Shown here in pieces: positions 52,046-59,631 of a stretch of DNA of 64,000 bases. The stretch comes from SIG607 sp036307305 (GTDB lineage: Bacteria; Bacillota; Clostridia; Oscillospirales; Acutalibacteraceae). The translations under genes were made by a program, and so were the position numbers. The DNA lies in NCBI GenBank assembly GCA_036307305.1, contig JAXJXV010000002.1:1-64000 (forward strand). Reading direction: 5' to 3'. Positions within the stretch are counted from its first letter, which is position 1, and each line of letters begins with the position of its first letter. The notes under the pieces are model-generated. The model was not told the origin of the DNA. It was given only the letters and a program-made list of their open reading frames with translations, and ran no database searches.

Positions 52046-52260
52046 TCGTCGGCAAATCCGACAACGATTAAATCACGCCAAGGGCGTGTATATCATCAAT
52101 TCCGCAGGGAATTGCATATCATCAAAACGAAGTTTTGTATATCATCATTGCTAAAGCACTTTTTATACACGCTATCGCGTGATGATATACAGTCCTTACG
52201 GACTGATGAGATACAACACGACAAAGTCGTGTTTATGATATACCATTGCTTTCGCAATGG
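52046..52260. repeat. Array of short hairpins with a constant linker that reverses orientation
   Basis: About nine short perfect stem-loops stand in 215 bases: GTCGG..CCGAC (52048), CACGCC..GGCGTG (52074), AATTCC..GGAATT (52098), CAAAAC..GTTTTG (52123), a weak TGCT..AGCA (52149), CACGC..GCGTG (52168), CAGTCC..GGACTG (52190), AACACGAC..GTCGTGTT (52215) and CCATTGC..GCAATGG (52243). Stem sequences all differ, but the linkers are the same: TATATCATCA at 52089-52098, 52115-52124 (CATATCATCA) and 52138-52147, then its reverse complement TGATGATATA at 52180-52189, with variants TGATGAGATA (52204-52213) and TTATGATATA (52233-52242). The two linker sets can pair with each other. No credible gene lies here. 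Confidence 0.85.
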
Positions 52261-52261
52261 A

Positions 52262-52297
52262 TAAAAAAATCGACAAGTCGAAACTTGTCGATTTTTT
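52262..52297 (-). terminator. Terminator of the tRNA-Met/tRNA-Trp transcript
   Basis: Stem AAATCGACAAG/CTTGTCGATTT with T runs, ending at the CCA end of tRNA-Trp. Confidence 0.85.
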
Positions 52298-52371
52298 GGC
52301 AGGGGTAGAAGGACTCGAACCCTCACAAACGGTTTTGGAGACCGGTGTGCTACCATTGACACCATACCCCT
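52297..52371 (-). tRNA. trnW: tRNA-Trp (CCA anticodon)
   Basis: A leftward gene of 75 bases including an encoded CCA end. The acceptor stem AGGGGTA pairs with TACCCCT, with discriminator G. The anticodon loop CTCCAAA between CCGGT and ACCGG gives anticodon CCA. The T-loop GGGTTCGAGTCC is standard. It is 28 bases after tRNA-Met and shares its promoter. Confidence 0.95.
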
Positions 52372-52399
52372 ATATGCTGATTTGAGAAAAAATAAAAAC

Positions 52400-52476
52400 T
52401 GGTGGGGCATCAGGGACTCGAACCCCGGACCTACCGGTTATGAGCCGGGAGCTCTAACCAACTGAGCTAATGCCCC
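52400..52476 (-). tRNA. trnM: tRNA-Met (CAT anticodon)
   Basis: A leftward gene of 77 bases with encoded CCA. The acceptor stem GGGGCAT pairs with ATGCCCC, discriminator A. The anticodon loop CTCATAA gives CAT. The perfectly paired first base of the acceptor argues against initiator tRNA of the usual type; elongator Met is most likely, and the lysidine-modified Ile tRNA, which also shows CAT, is the alternative. Confidence 0.9.
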
Positions 52477-52491
52477 AAATCAGCAAGAACT

Positions 52492-52519
52492 ATTATATCA
52501 CATTTTTTATTTTTGTCAA
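52492..52519 (-). promoter_or_regulatory. Promoter of the tRNA pair
   Basis: Leftward perfect TTGACA (52514-52519), 16 bases, perfect TATAAT (52492-52497), about 15 bases before tRNA-Met. Confidence 0.85.
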
Positions 52520-52666
52520 TATTAAATTTTAATATTTTCATTTTATTTTACCGCAACCACAGGTTGCGAAAAAATATTACTTTGGTTGATAGATAAATAT
52601 TCCTTATTTTGTTAGAATATTAATAGAATAGATTTTCATTTCAATACTGAAAGGTGGATATTTAAT

Positions 52667-54277
52667 ATGACTTTAGGAGAAAAAATAGTAGCCCTTAGAA
52701 ATAAGGAAAGTTTATCACAGGAACAACTTGCGGAAAAAATCAACGTATCCCGTCAGTCTGTTTCAAAATGGGAGGTGGACCAGGCGTTGCCTCAAATTGA
52801 TAAGGTTCTTCAGCTTTGTGAGCTTTTCGGCATAACTACCGATGAGCTTCTTTTAGACAAAAGCGACATCACGTCACAAAAAAAAGAAGGCCTTAAATAT
52901 TTCGGTACTGACGGTTTTCGCGGAGAAGCCAACGTTAATCTCACCTCAATGCAGGCTTATAAGGTCGGAAGATTTTTAGGTTGGTACTACTCCTCTTCCC
53001 TTTCGGGCTGTAATAAATCAGGGTACCGTCCTCGTATTCTTATAGGTAAGGATACCCGTCGTTCAAGCTATATGCTTGAATATTCTATTGTTGCAGGTAT
53101 TACAGCTTCGGGTGCAGATGCTTATATGCTTCACGTAACAACAACACCAAGCGTCTCCTTTGTCACCCGTCAGGACGAATTTGACTGTGGTATTATGATA
53201 ACTGCTTCCCATAATCCTTTTTATGATAACGGCATAAAAGTAATCAACCGATACGGAGAAAAGCTTGATGACAGTACCACTGCGCTTATTGAGGCTTATA
53301 TTGACGGAAATCTTTCCGTTTTAGGAATTAACGCCAAGGATTTACCTCTTGCGCAAAAAGAAAAGATAGGTTGTATCGTTGACTACGTTTCAGGCAGAAA
53401 CAGATATCTGGGTTATTTGATTTCACTTGCTTCCAATTCATACAAAAAGCTTAAAATAGGTTTAGACTGCGCAAACGGTGCTTCCTGGATGATAGCAAAC
53501 AGTGTTTTCTCAGCCCTTGGTGCGCAGACCACTGTTATCGGCGCAAATCCAGACGGACTTAACGTTAACAAGGACTGTGGCTCTACCCACATTGATAATC
53601 TTTGCAAACTTGTTCGTGAACAGCACCTTGATTTAGGCTTTGCCTTTGACGGAGATGCCGACAGATGCATAGCGGTAGACGAAAAGGGCAATATAGTTGA
53701 TGGCGATAAAATGATGTATATTTTGGGAAAACGCCTTAAAAACAGAGGAATGCTTGAAAAAGACACCGTTGTCGCTACGATAATGTCAAACAGCGGACTG
53801 TTTTCTTCTCTGGAGGCTGCAGGTATGAAGTGTGAGCAAACCACCGTGGGCGATCGTTTCGTATACGAATGTATGCAGAAGAACGATTATTCATTAGGCG
53901 GCGAACAGTCAGGCCATATTATCCTAAAAAAATATGCTACAACGGGTGACGGTATTCTTACCGCAATTATGATTACCGAGGAAATATGTGATACCAAGCT
54001 AAGTCTTTCTGAGCTTTCAGCCCCCGTTATGCTCTATCCTCAGAAAACCACAAATTTACGGGTTAAGGACAAGGGCGCCGTTCTTAACGACGAGGTAGTT
54101 TTAAAAGCAAAAGAGGATGTAGAAAAGCTTATAAACGGAAAAGGCAGAGCTCTTCTCCGTCAAAGCGGTACAGAGCCTGTTATACGTATTATGATAGAAG
54201 CTCAGTCCGACGAGCTGTGTAACCAATATACCGAAATTATTGCCCACAAAATAATTGAAAGAGGTCACGTAATATGA
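52667..54277 (+). CDS. XRE-type HTH fused to phosphoglucosamine mutase (GlmM family)
   Basis: 536 residues in one frame. Residues 1-65 are a Cro/XRE helix-turn-helix (LSQEQLAEKINVSRQSVSKW, ITTDELLLDK). From residue 77 a complete GlmM-like phosphohexomutase follows: KYFGTDGFRGEAN, the phosphoserine Ser181 in ITASHNPFYDNGIK, the Mg site FDGDADR (327-333), GGEQSGHI and the phosphate loop RQSGTEPVIR. No start codon or ribosome site exists at the mutase N-terminus, so the fusion appears real. The mutase interconverts GlcN-6-P and GlcN-1-P; the HTH may make it autoregulatory (inference). A run of eight A bases (52878-52885) lies at the junction. AAAGGTGG precedes the ATG. Confidence 0.88.
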   Translation: MTLGEKIVALRNKESLSQEQLAEKINVSRQSVSKWEVDQALPQIDKVLQLCELFGITTDELLLDKSDITSQKKEGLKYFGTDGFRGEANVNLTSMQAYKVGRFLGWYYSSSLSGCNKSGYRPRILIGKDTRRSSYMLEYSIVAGITASGADAYMLHVTTTPSVSFVTRQDEFDCGIMITASHNPFYDNGIKVINRYGEKLDDSTTALIEAYIDGNLSVLGINAKDLPLAQKEKIGCIVDYVSGRNRYLGYLISLASNSYKKLKIGLDCANGASWMIANSVFSALGAQTTVIGANPDGLNVNKDCGSTHIDNLCKLVREQHLDLGFAFDGDADRCIAVDEKGNIVDGDKMMYILGKRLKNRGMLEKDTVVATIMSNSGLFSSLEAAGMKCEQTTVGDRFVYECMQKNDYSLGGEQSGHIILKKYATTGDGILTAIMITEEICDTKLSLSELSAPVMLYPQKTTNLRVKDKGAVLNDEVVLKAKEDVEKLINGKGRALLRQSGTEPVIRIMIEAQSDELCNQYTEIIAHKIIERGHVI

Positions 54278-54945
54278 GCAAAATGGTTAAAACGTCAGAG
54301 CTTTATGACTGCACAACAGATTATCTCTATCCACTTTTTCAGAGCAGTCTGTATCCTTGGGAAATGTTACCTAAAATAAAAGAATATATTTTATCTCTTA
54401 TCAATACAGGAATTGACGGCTTCACAAAGCTTAAAGAGGACGTTCTTGTTGGTAAGGACGTTAAAATCCACCATAGCGCCGTTATAGAAGGACCTGCTAT
54501 TATAGGTCACGGTACAGAAATCCGCACCGGTGCATTTATAAGAGGATGCATCATCACAGGCCAAAACTGTGTCATTGGAAATTCTTCTGAAATAAAAAAT
54601 AGTATTTTACTTGAAAAAGTTCAGGTTCCGCATTATAATTATGTTGGCGACTCAATTTTGGGAAACTTTTCCCATATGGGTGCAGGTTCAATTTGTTCAA
54701 ATCTTAAATCAGACAATAAACCGGTAGTTATTCACGCTGACAAGGAAATTCCTACAGGACTTCGTAAAATCGGCGGAATACTTGCCGACGGCGCTGATAT
54801 TGGTTGCGGCTGTGTGCTGAACCCAGGTACAGTTATCGGCAAAAATACCTCAGTTTACCCACTTAACAGCTTAAGAGGTGTTTTCGGTGAAAACTGCATT
54901 GTTAAGAGTATGGATAATATAGTCATAAGGAGAAATGCTCAGTGA
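54274..54945 (+). CDS. Left-handed beta-helix acyltransferase-like protein (GlmU C-terminal domain-like)
   Basis: 223 residues. After a short helical start (YLYPLFQSSLYPWEML), hexapeptide repeats build a beta-helix (VLVGKDVKIHHSAVIEGPAI, IIGHGTEIRTGAFI). PHYNYVGDSILGN followed by GAGSICSNLKSDN aligns with the GlmU acetyltransferase active site, with His120 and Tyr123 at the catalytic positions. The uridylyltransferase half is absent. GlcN-1-P N-acetylation is the natural guess, in line with the mutase whose stop overlaps its ATG by four bases; unproven. Confidence 0.78.
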   Translation: MSKMVKTSELYDCTTDYLYPLFQSSLYPWEMLPKIKEYILSLINTGIDGFTKLKEDVLVGKDVKIHHSAVIEGPAIIGHGTEIRTGAFIRGCIITGQNCVIGNSSEIKNSILLEKVQVPHYNYVGDSILGNFSHMGAGSICSNLKSDNKPVVIHADKEIPTGLRKIGGILADGADIGCGCVLNPGTVIGKNTSVYPLNSLRGVFGENCIVKSMDNIVIRRNAQ

Positions 54946-55652
54946 ATTTTATCAAAGTAAAAACCTATGAAGAATTAAGTAAAAAGGCAGCAAACATCAT
55001 TGCCGCGCAAATAATACAGAAACCCGACTGTGTTTTAGGTCTTGCTACAGGCTCGTCCCCTGTAGGTACATATGATAATCTTGCAAAGTACTGCGCTGAC
55101 GGCGATATTGATTTTTCTGCCGTTACCAGCGTAAATCTTGATGAATACGCAGGTCTTGACGGCTCACACGACCAGAGCTACCGCTATTTTATGAACAAGA
55201 ATCTTTTTGACAGGGTTAACATTAATAAGGAAAAGACCTTTGTTCCCTCAGGCTGCGCCGAAAATCTTATTGAGGAAGGCAAAGCCTATGACCAACTTAT
55301 CAAAAAGCTTGGCGGAATTGATTTACAGCTTTTAGGCATCGGTCTTGACGGTCATATCGGCTTTAACGAGCCTGATGAATTTTTCACTGCCGAGACTCAT
55401 CCCGTAAGCCTTGACCCATCTACCATTAAGGCAAATGCAAGATTTTTCGAAAGCGAAGCCGACGTTCCTACAAAGGCAATAACAATGGGAATGATGTCTA
55501 TTATGCAGGCAAAGAAAATTCTTCTCATTGCTAACGGCGAGGCAAAAAAAGAAATTCTTGAAAAAGCCTTCTTCGGCCCTATTACCCCTCGCGTTCCCGC
55601 TTCGATTTTACAGCTACATAAAGACGTAACAGTCATATTCAGTGAAAAGTAA
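54942..55652 (+). CDS. nagB: Glucosamine-6-phosphate deaminase
   Basis: Converts GlcN-6-P to fructose-6-P and ammonia. The protein has 236 residues. Motifs: VLGLATGSSPVGTY (phosphate loop), SVNLDEYAGL (catalytic Asp), and LLGIGLDGHIGFNEP (His relay). The start is GTG 54942, overlapping the preceding stop by four bases. It lacks the C-terminal allosteric extension of E. coli NagB. Third gene of an amino-sugar operon with the GlmM fusion. Confidence 0.95.
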   Translation: MNFIKVKTYEELSKKAANIIAAQIIQKPDCVLGLATGSSPVGTYDNLAKYCADGDIDFSAVTSVNLDEYAGLDGSHDQSYRYFMNKNLFDRVNINKEKTFVPSGCAENLIEEGKAYDQLIKKLGGIDLQLLGIGLDGHIGFNEPDEFFTAETHPVSLDPSTIKANARFFESEADVPTKAITMGMMSIMQAKKILLIANGEAKKEILEKAFFGPITPRVPASILQLHKDVTVIFSEK

Positions 55653-55657
55653 ACACA

Positions 55658-55690
55658 AAAAGGATGTGTAGAAAATCTACACATCCTTTA
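55658..55690. terminator. Bidirectional terminator between nagB and metH
   Basis: Stem AAAGGATGTGTAGA (55659-55672) with TCTACACATCCTTT (55676-55689), AAA loop, between convergent operons. Confidence 0.85.
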
Positions 55691-58075
55691 TTCATCAAAA
55701 CTTTGGGCGTATCTAACTGCTTCCATAGCATCAGAGGCGTATTTATCGGCGCCTATTTTTTTGGCGTATTCCTCATTCAGCACTGCGCCGCCTACCACAG
55801 TTTTACACCATGAAGCTTTCTCTTTTAGTAATTTTATTGTTTTTTCCATTGCTGGAACGGTTGTAGTCATCAATGCGCTCAGTCCCACAATAAAAGGTTT
55901 ATGCTCAAGTGTTTGCTCTAAAATTTTCTCTGGTGGAACGTCCTTACCCAAATCTATTACGTTAAATCCGTAATTAGAGAGCAACAGTTTAACGATATTT
56001 TTTCCTATATCGTGTATATCGCCCTGTACAGTAGCAATTATGATTTTACCGCCACCCTCTGTGTTACTGTTTGCTGAGGCAGATTTGACAGCCTCAAAGG
56101 CATATTTTGCCGCTTCCGCACTCATTAAAAGCTGAGGCAGATACAAGGTTTTATTTTCAAAACCCTCCCCCACTTTATTAAGTGCGGGGATTATTTCTTC
56201 ATTTACAATTTTTAATGGCTCACAGCTTTCAAGTTTTTCCTTTGTAAGCTGTAATGCTTTTTCCTTTAGTCCCTTTATAATTGCGTTTTGAAGCGAAGAA
56301 TTATTTTCTGTATCACCGTTTTTTGCGCTTTGCTCACCTACTGTTGTAACAAGTTCATCAGCGTGAGCTATAAACTCCGAACAGTTTTCATCCATACCTT
56401 TAAGAGCATTATATGTATAGTAGGTTCTCATCATATCCACAGAATAAGGATTCATAATAGCGGCAGAAAGTCCGTTTTCAAGTGCTAAAGCGAAAAACGT
56501 ACTGTTAACTGCATCACGTACAGGCAAACCGAAAGAAATGTTGGACACACCCAGAGATGTATGACAGGACATTCTCTCCTTAATTTCTTTAAGAGCCTTA
56601 ATTGTAGTCAACGCCGCCTTATTATCAGCGCTTATTGTCATAGCAAGGGTATCAAATACAATATCCTTTTTATTTATACCGAAACGCTTAGCCTCATTAA
56701 GAATCTTCTCTGCTATCTTAATGCGTCCCTCTGCTGTTTCGGGGATACCATTTTCATCAAGCGTCAAAGCAACGACCACACCGCCGTATTTTTTAATAAG
56801 AGGAAATACCGCTTCCATACTTTCCTTTTTACCGCTTACAGAATTAAGCATCGCCTTACCGTTATAAAGCCGAAGTGCCTTTTCCATAGCGACAGGACTT
56901 GCAGTATCAATCTGCAACGGCAAATCTGTTACCGACTGCAGTTCGAAAACAACGTTTCTGAGAACGTTTTCTTCATCAATATCAGGAAGTCCTACGTTTA
57001 CGTCAAGAACCTGTACTCCCTTTTCTTGCTGGTTTATTCCTTCATTCAATATATAATCAATATCATTTTCTATTAAAGCCTGTTTAAAACGTTTTTTACC
57101 TGTAGGGTTTATTCTCTCGCCTATAAGAATCGGCTTTCTGCCAAAAGTAACAGCATGTGTATATGATGAAACAACAGTTAAATTTTTATTAGAAATTTCC
57201 ACAGGCTTTAATAAAGCACATTCATTCTTTAATTCCTTGATATACTCAGGTGTAGTGCCACAGCATCCGCCAACTGCGCGAAGACCTTTTTCCACTAACA
57301 ATCGGTTAAGCTTTGCAAATTCCTCAGGGGAAATATCATATACCGTTTGCCCGTTTTCAACCCTTGGAAGTCCTGCATTTGCCTGTAAAATAACAGGAAC
57401 AGAAGAAACAGTTAAAATTTCTTCAATAACACCACTAAGTAAATCAGGTCCGAGGGAACAGTTTGCGCCTATAACATCAGCGCCCATTCCCTCAAGCAAG
57501 GCAACCATTGCCGACGGAGTAGCACCCGTCATAAGCTTTCCGTCACTACCGTAAGCATTTGTTACCACAACAGGTAAACTGCTGTTTTCTTTAACGGCAA
57601 GAAGAGCTGCTTTAGTTTCATAAGAATCGTTCATAGTTTCGATAACTACAAGGTCAGCGCCGTATTTACTACCAAGTCTTACGGTTTTTGCAAAAATCTC
57701 TACCGCCGTCTCGAATTCCAAGTCACCCAGAGGTTTTAAAAGCTTACCAGTAGGGCCTATATCAAGAGCTATATATTTATTTTCTTTATCACAAAAGCTA
57801 TCTCTTGCCTCTTTTGCGTTAAGCATAGCATTTTTTATAATCTCTTCAAGCTCATCTTCACTAAACTTCAGAATATTAGCGCCAAAGGTATTAGCGGTAA
57901 TCACATTGCTTCCCGCATTAAAATAAGCTTTATGGATATCAACTATATCGCTTTTATGGGTAATATTCCAAAGCTCAGGCTTTTGCCCTGCCGTAAGACC
58001 TCTTTGCTGTAGAAGAGTTCCCATACCACCGTCGAAAATGACAATATTATCCTTTATAAATTTTAAAAATTCCAC
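55688..58075 (-). CDS. metH: Cobalamin-dependent methionine synthase without activation domain
   Basis: 795 residues, against about 1200 for full MetH. Domains in order: homocysteine methyltransferase (about 1-290; zinc Cys in IGANCSLGPD and VGGCCGTTPE), pterin-binding domain (300-570; ILIGERINPTGKKRFK, QVLDVNVGLPDID), cobalamin cap and Rossmann domain (about 600-795; the B12 His in VQGDIHDIGKNIV). The C-terminal reactivation domain is encoded separately by the preceding gene. It is the last gene of the metF operon, 12 bases downstream. Confidence 0.94.
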   Translation of the reverse strand: MEFLKFIKDNIVIFDGGMGTLLQQRGLTAGQKPELWNITHKSDIVDIHKAYFNAGSNVITANTFGANILKFSEDELEEIIKNAMLNAKEARDSFCDKENKYIALDIGPTGKLLKPLGDLEFETAVEIFAKTVRLGSKYGADLVVIETMNDSYETKAALLAVKENSSLPVVVTNAYGSDGKLMTGATPSAMVALLEGMGADVIGANCSLGPDLLSGVIEEILTVSSVPVILQANAGLPRVENGQTVYDISPEEFAKLNRLLVEKGLRAVGGCCGTTPEYIKELKNECALLKPVEISNKNLTVVSSYTHAVTFGRKPILIGERINPTGKKRFKQALIENDIDYILNEGINQQEKGVQVLDVNVGLPDIDEENVLRNVVFELQSVTDLPLQIDTASPVAMEKALRLYNGKAMLNSVSGKKESMEAVFPLIKKYGGVVVALTLDENGIPETAEGRIKIAEKILNEAKRFGINKKDIVFDTLAMTISADNKAALTTIKALKEIKERMSCHTSLGVSNISFGLPVRDAVNSTFFALALENGLSAAIMNPYSVDMMRTYYTYNALKGMDENCSEFIAHADELVTTVGEQSAKNGDTENNSSLQNAIIKGLKEKALQLTKEKLESCEPLKIVNEEIIPALNKVGEGFENKTLYLPQLLMSAEAAKYAFEAVKSASANSNTEGGGKIIIATVQGDIHDIGKNIVKLLLSNYGFNVIDLGKDVPPEKILEQTLEHKPFIVGLSALMTTTVPAMEKTIKLLKEKASWCKTVVGGAVLNEEYAKKIGADKYASDAMEAVRYAQSFDE

Positions 58076-58087
58076 TTTGCACCTCTA

Positions 58088-58669
58088 TTATTTTATTCCT
58101 AAGAAAGCTGTAACCGATTTTGACGGTGACATAATAAGACTGTGGGTAAGAGTAAGCCCTATATTTTTTGAGCAGTCAAGAAGCGAAAAAATTTCTTTTT
58201 GAGTTTCCAAGGGTAAATCGCCGTATCCCGCAGAAAAACGTCTTTTAGCTTTTTCCTCTCCTACAAATTCTGCGCAGAATTTATCGCAAAGAGCCTCTAT
58301 TTGCAAAGAGCCTATTGCATCAATAACCACCGCCTTTGACGGTGCGGTTTTTGAATACTTATAAATAAGGCGGTCCAGTTCAACACCTACTGTAGCGGCG
58401 AACAAAACAACCTTCTTTTTGTCATTCAAAAATTTTGCTAAGGATTGTGATTTCACCTTAAAAAATGAAAAATCACAGTTATCATTCCTTATATCTACGT
58501 CTAATACAAAATAGCACACCCTGTATGACAGAACGTTTTGCACTTCTTTTATACTATCTTTTATAAGACTTGAAATTTCGCTGACTGCCTCTTTGCAACC
58601 CATAGTTTTCAGTACCTGAGCCGTACCAATATCAAGCTGAGAATAGTTTTTAATTAAAACTGTGCTCAT
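58088..58669 (-). CDS. Stand-alone methionine synthase activation-domain protein
   Basis: 193 residues. The C-terminal motif RRFSAGYGDLPLETQKEIF with LTLTHSLIMSPSKSVTAFLG matches the SAM-binding reactivation domain of MetH (usual RxSPGYP pattern, here RFSAGYG). It probably docks on the shortened MetH at 55688 to reductively remethylate oxidised cobalamin using SAM. It overlaps metF by four bases. Confidence 0.88.
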   Translation of the reverse strand: MSTVLIKNYSQLDIGTAQVLKTMGCKEAVSEISSLIKDSIKEVQNVLSYRVCYFVLDVDIRNDNCDFSFFKVKSQSLAKFLNDKKKVVLFAATVGVELDRLIYKYSKTAPSKAVVIDAIGSLQIEALCDKFCAEFVGEEKAKRRFSAGYGDLPLETQKEIFSLLDCSKNIGLTLTHSLIMSPSKSVTAFLGIK

Positions 58670-59544
58670 TTTCCTATTATCTCCGATAAGTCGCTTTGAA
58701 TTTTTCTTGCAACGTCAGGCTTATTCATAGAATACACGTGAACATTTGTAATTCCGTTTGCAAAAAGGTCGATAATCTGGTCTGTAGCATAAACAATACC
58801 TGCTTGCTTCATAGCCGCGGGATTATCACCAAACTTATCAACAAGACTTTTAAAACGCTGTGGCATAAAGGAGCCTGACAGCTTTATTGCGCGTTCAATC
58901 TGTATCGCATTGGTAATAGGCATAATTCCTGTAATTACAGGAACCGTTATTCCCGCTTCCCTGATTTTATAGAGAAAATTATAAAGAAGATTATTATCAA
59001 AAAACATCTGTGTGGTTAAAAAGTCAACCCCTGCATCAACCTTTTCCTTAAGGCGCTTTATATCATCTTTCTGATTTAAGCTCTCGGTATGTATTTCAGG
59101 ATAACAGGCGGCACCTATGCAAAAATCATTACCGCTTTCCTTTAGCTCACGAATAAGGTCAATAGCATATTTAAAATCCCAATTATTGCGGTCGTCGTTT
59201 TGCATATTCTCAGGTATGTCACCTCTCAGCGCCATAACGTTCTGAAGCCCTGCCGATTTAATTTCCTTTATTTTATTTTTTACCGTTTCTCTCGTAGATG
59301 AAACACAGGTAAGATGCGCAAGAGTTGGAACACCGTAACACTCCTTAATGCTTTGAGCAATTTCAAGGGTATATTTACTGGTAGACCCTCCTGCACCGTA
59401 AGTAACACTCATAAAGGATGGTCGAAGCTTAGCTATCTCCTTTACTGCCGTTTCAACACTTTCAAATCCCGACTGTGTTTTAGGGGGAAATACCTCAAAG
59501 GAAAGAGACGGTTTGCCTTCGTTAATTATATCTATAATCTTCAT
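58666..59544 (-). CDS. metF: Methylenetetrahydrofolate reductase
   Basis: A TIM-barrel flavoprotein of 292 residues that reduces 5,10-methylene-THF to 5-methyl-THF for MetH. It has SFEVFPPKTQSGFE at the N-terminus (catalytic Glu), FMSVTYGAGGST, LHLTCVSST-like AHLTCV, and TTQMFFDN. It is the short bacterial form, without the eukaryotic regulatory domain. GAGG precedes the ATG. First gene of the metF-activator-metH operon. Confidence 0.96.
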   Translation of the reverse strand: MKIIDIINEGKPSLSFEVFPPKTQSGFESVETAVKEIAKLRPSFMSVTYGAGGSTSKYTLEIAQSIKECYGVPTLAHLTCVSSTRETVKNKIKEIKSAGLQNVMALRGDIPENMQNDDRNNWDFKYAIDLIRELKESGNDFCIGAACYPEIHTESLNQKDDIKRLKEKVDAGVDFLTTQMFFDNNLLYNFLYKIREAGITVPVITGIMPITNAIQIERAIKLSGSFMPQRFKSLVDKFGDNPAAMKQAGIVYATDQIIDLFANGITNVHVYSMNKPDVARKIQSDLSEIIGK

Positions 59545-59571
59545 ATATAAACCTCTTTAGCTTTTTTACTA

Positions 59572-59599
59572 ATTATACCACAAAAAATAATATATACAA
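59572..59599 (-). promoter_or_regulatory. Promoter of the metF operon
   Basis: Leftward TTGTAT (59594-59599), 16 bases, TATAAT (59572-59577) with TGG before it. The leader is about 20 bases, so no riboswitch is present. Confidence 0.65.
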
Positions 59600-59600
59600 G

Positions 59601-59630
59601 AAAAAAAGCATCCTTTTGGATGCTTAAAAT
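59601..59630 (-). terminator. Terminator of the M23 peptidase gene
   Basis: Stem AAGCATCC/GGATGCTT, four-base loop and a seven-T run on the leftward strand. Confidence 0.85.
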
Positions 59631-59631
59631 T

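Noticed and set aside
52046..52260. CRISPR array or integron attC sites
   Set aside because: The constant part is only about 10 bases and changes orientation, the variable parts are palindromes of 10-19 bases, and no cas or integrase gene is nearby.
51986..52264. Open frames of up to about 100 codons on both strands across the hairpin array
   Set aside because: Their sequence is dictated by the palindromes and linkers, they lack ribosome sites, and the plus and minus frames overlap each other.
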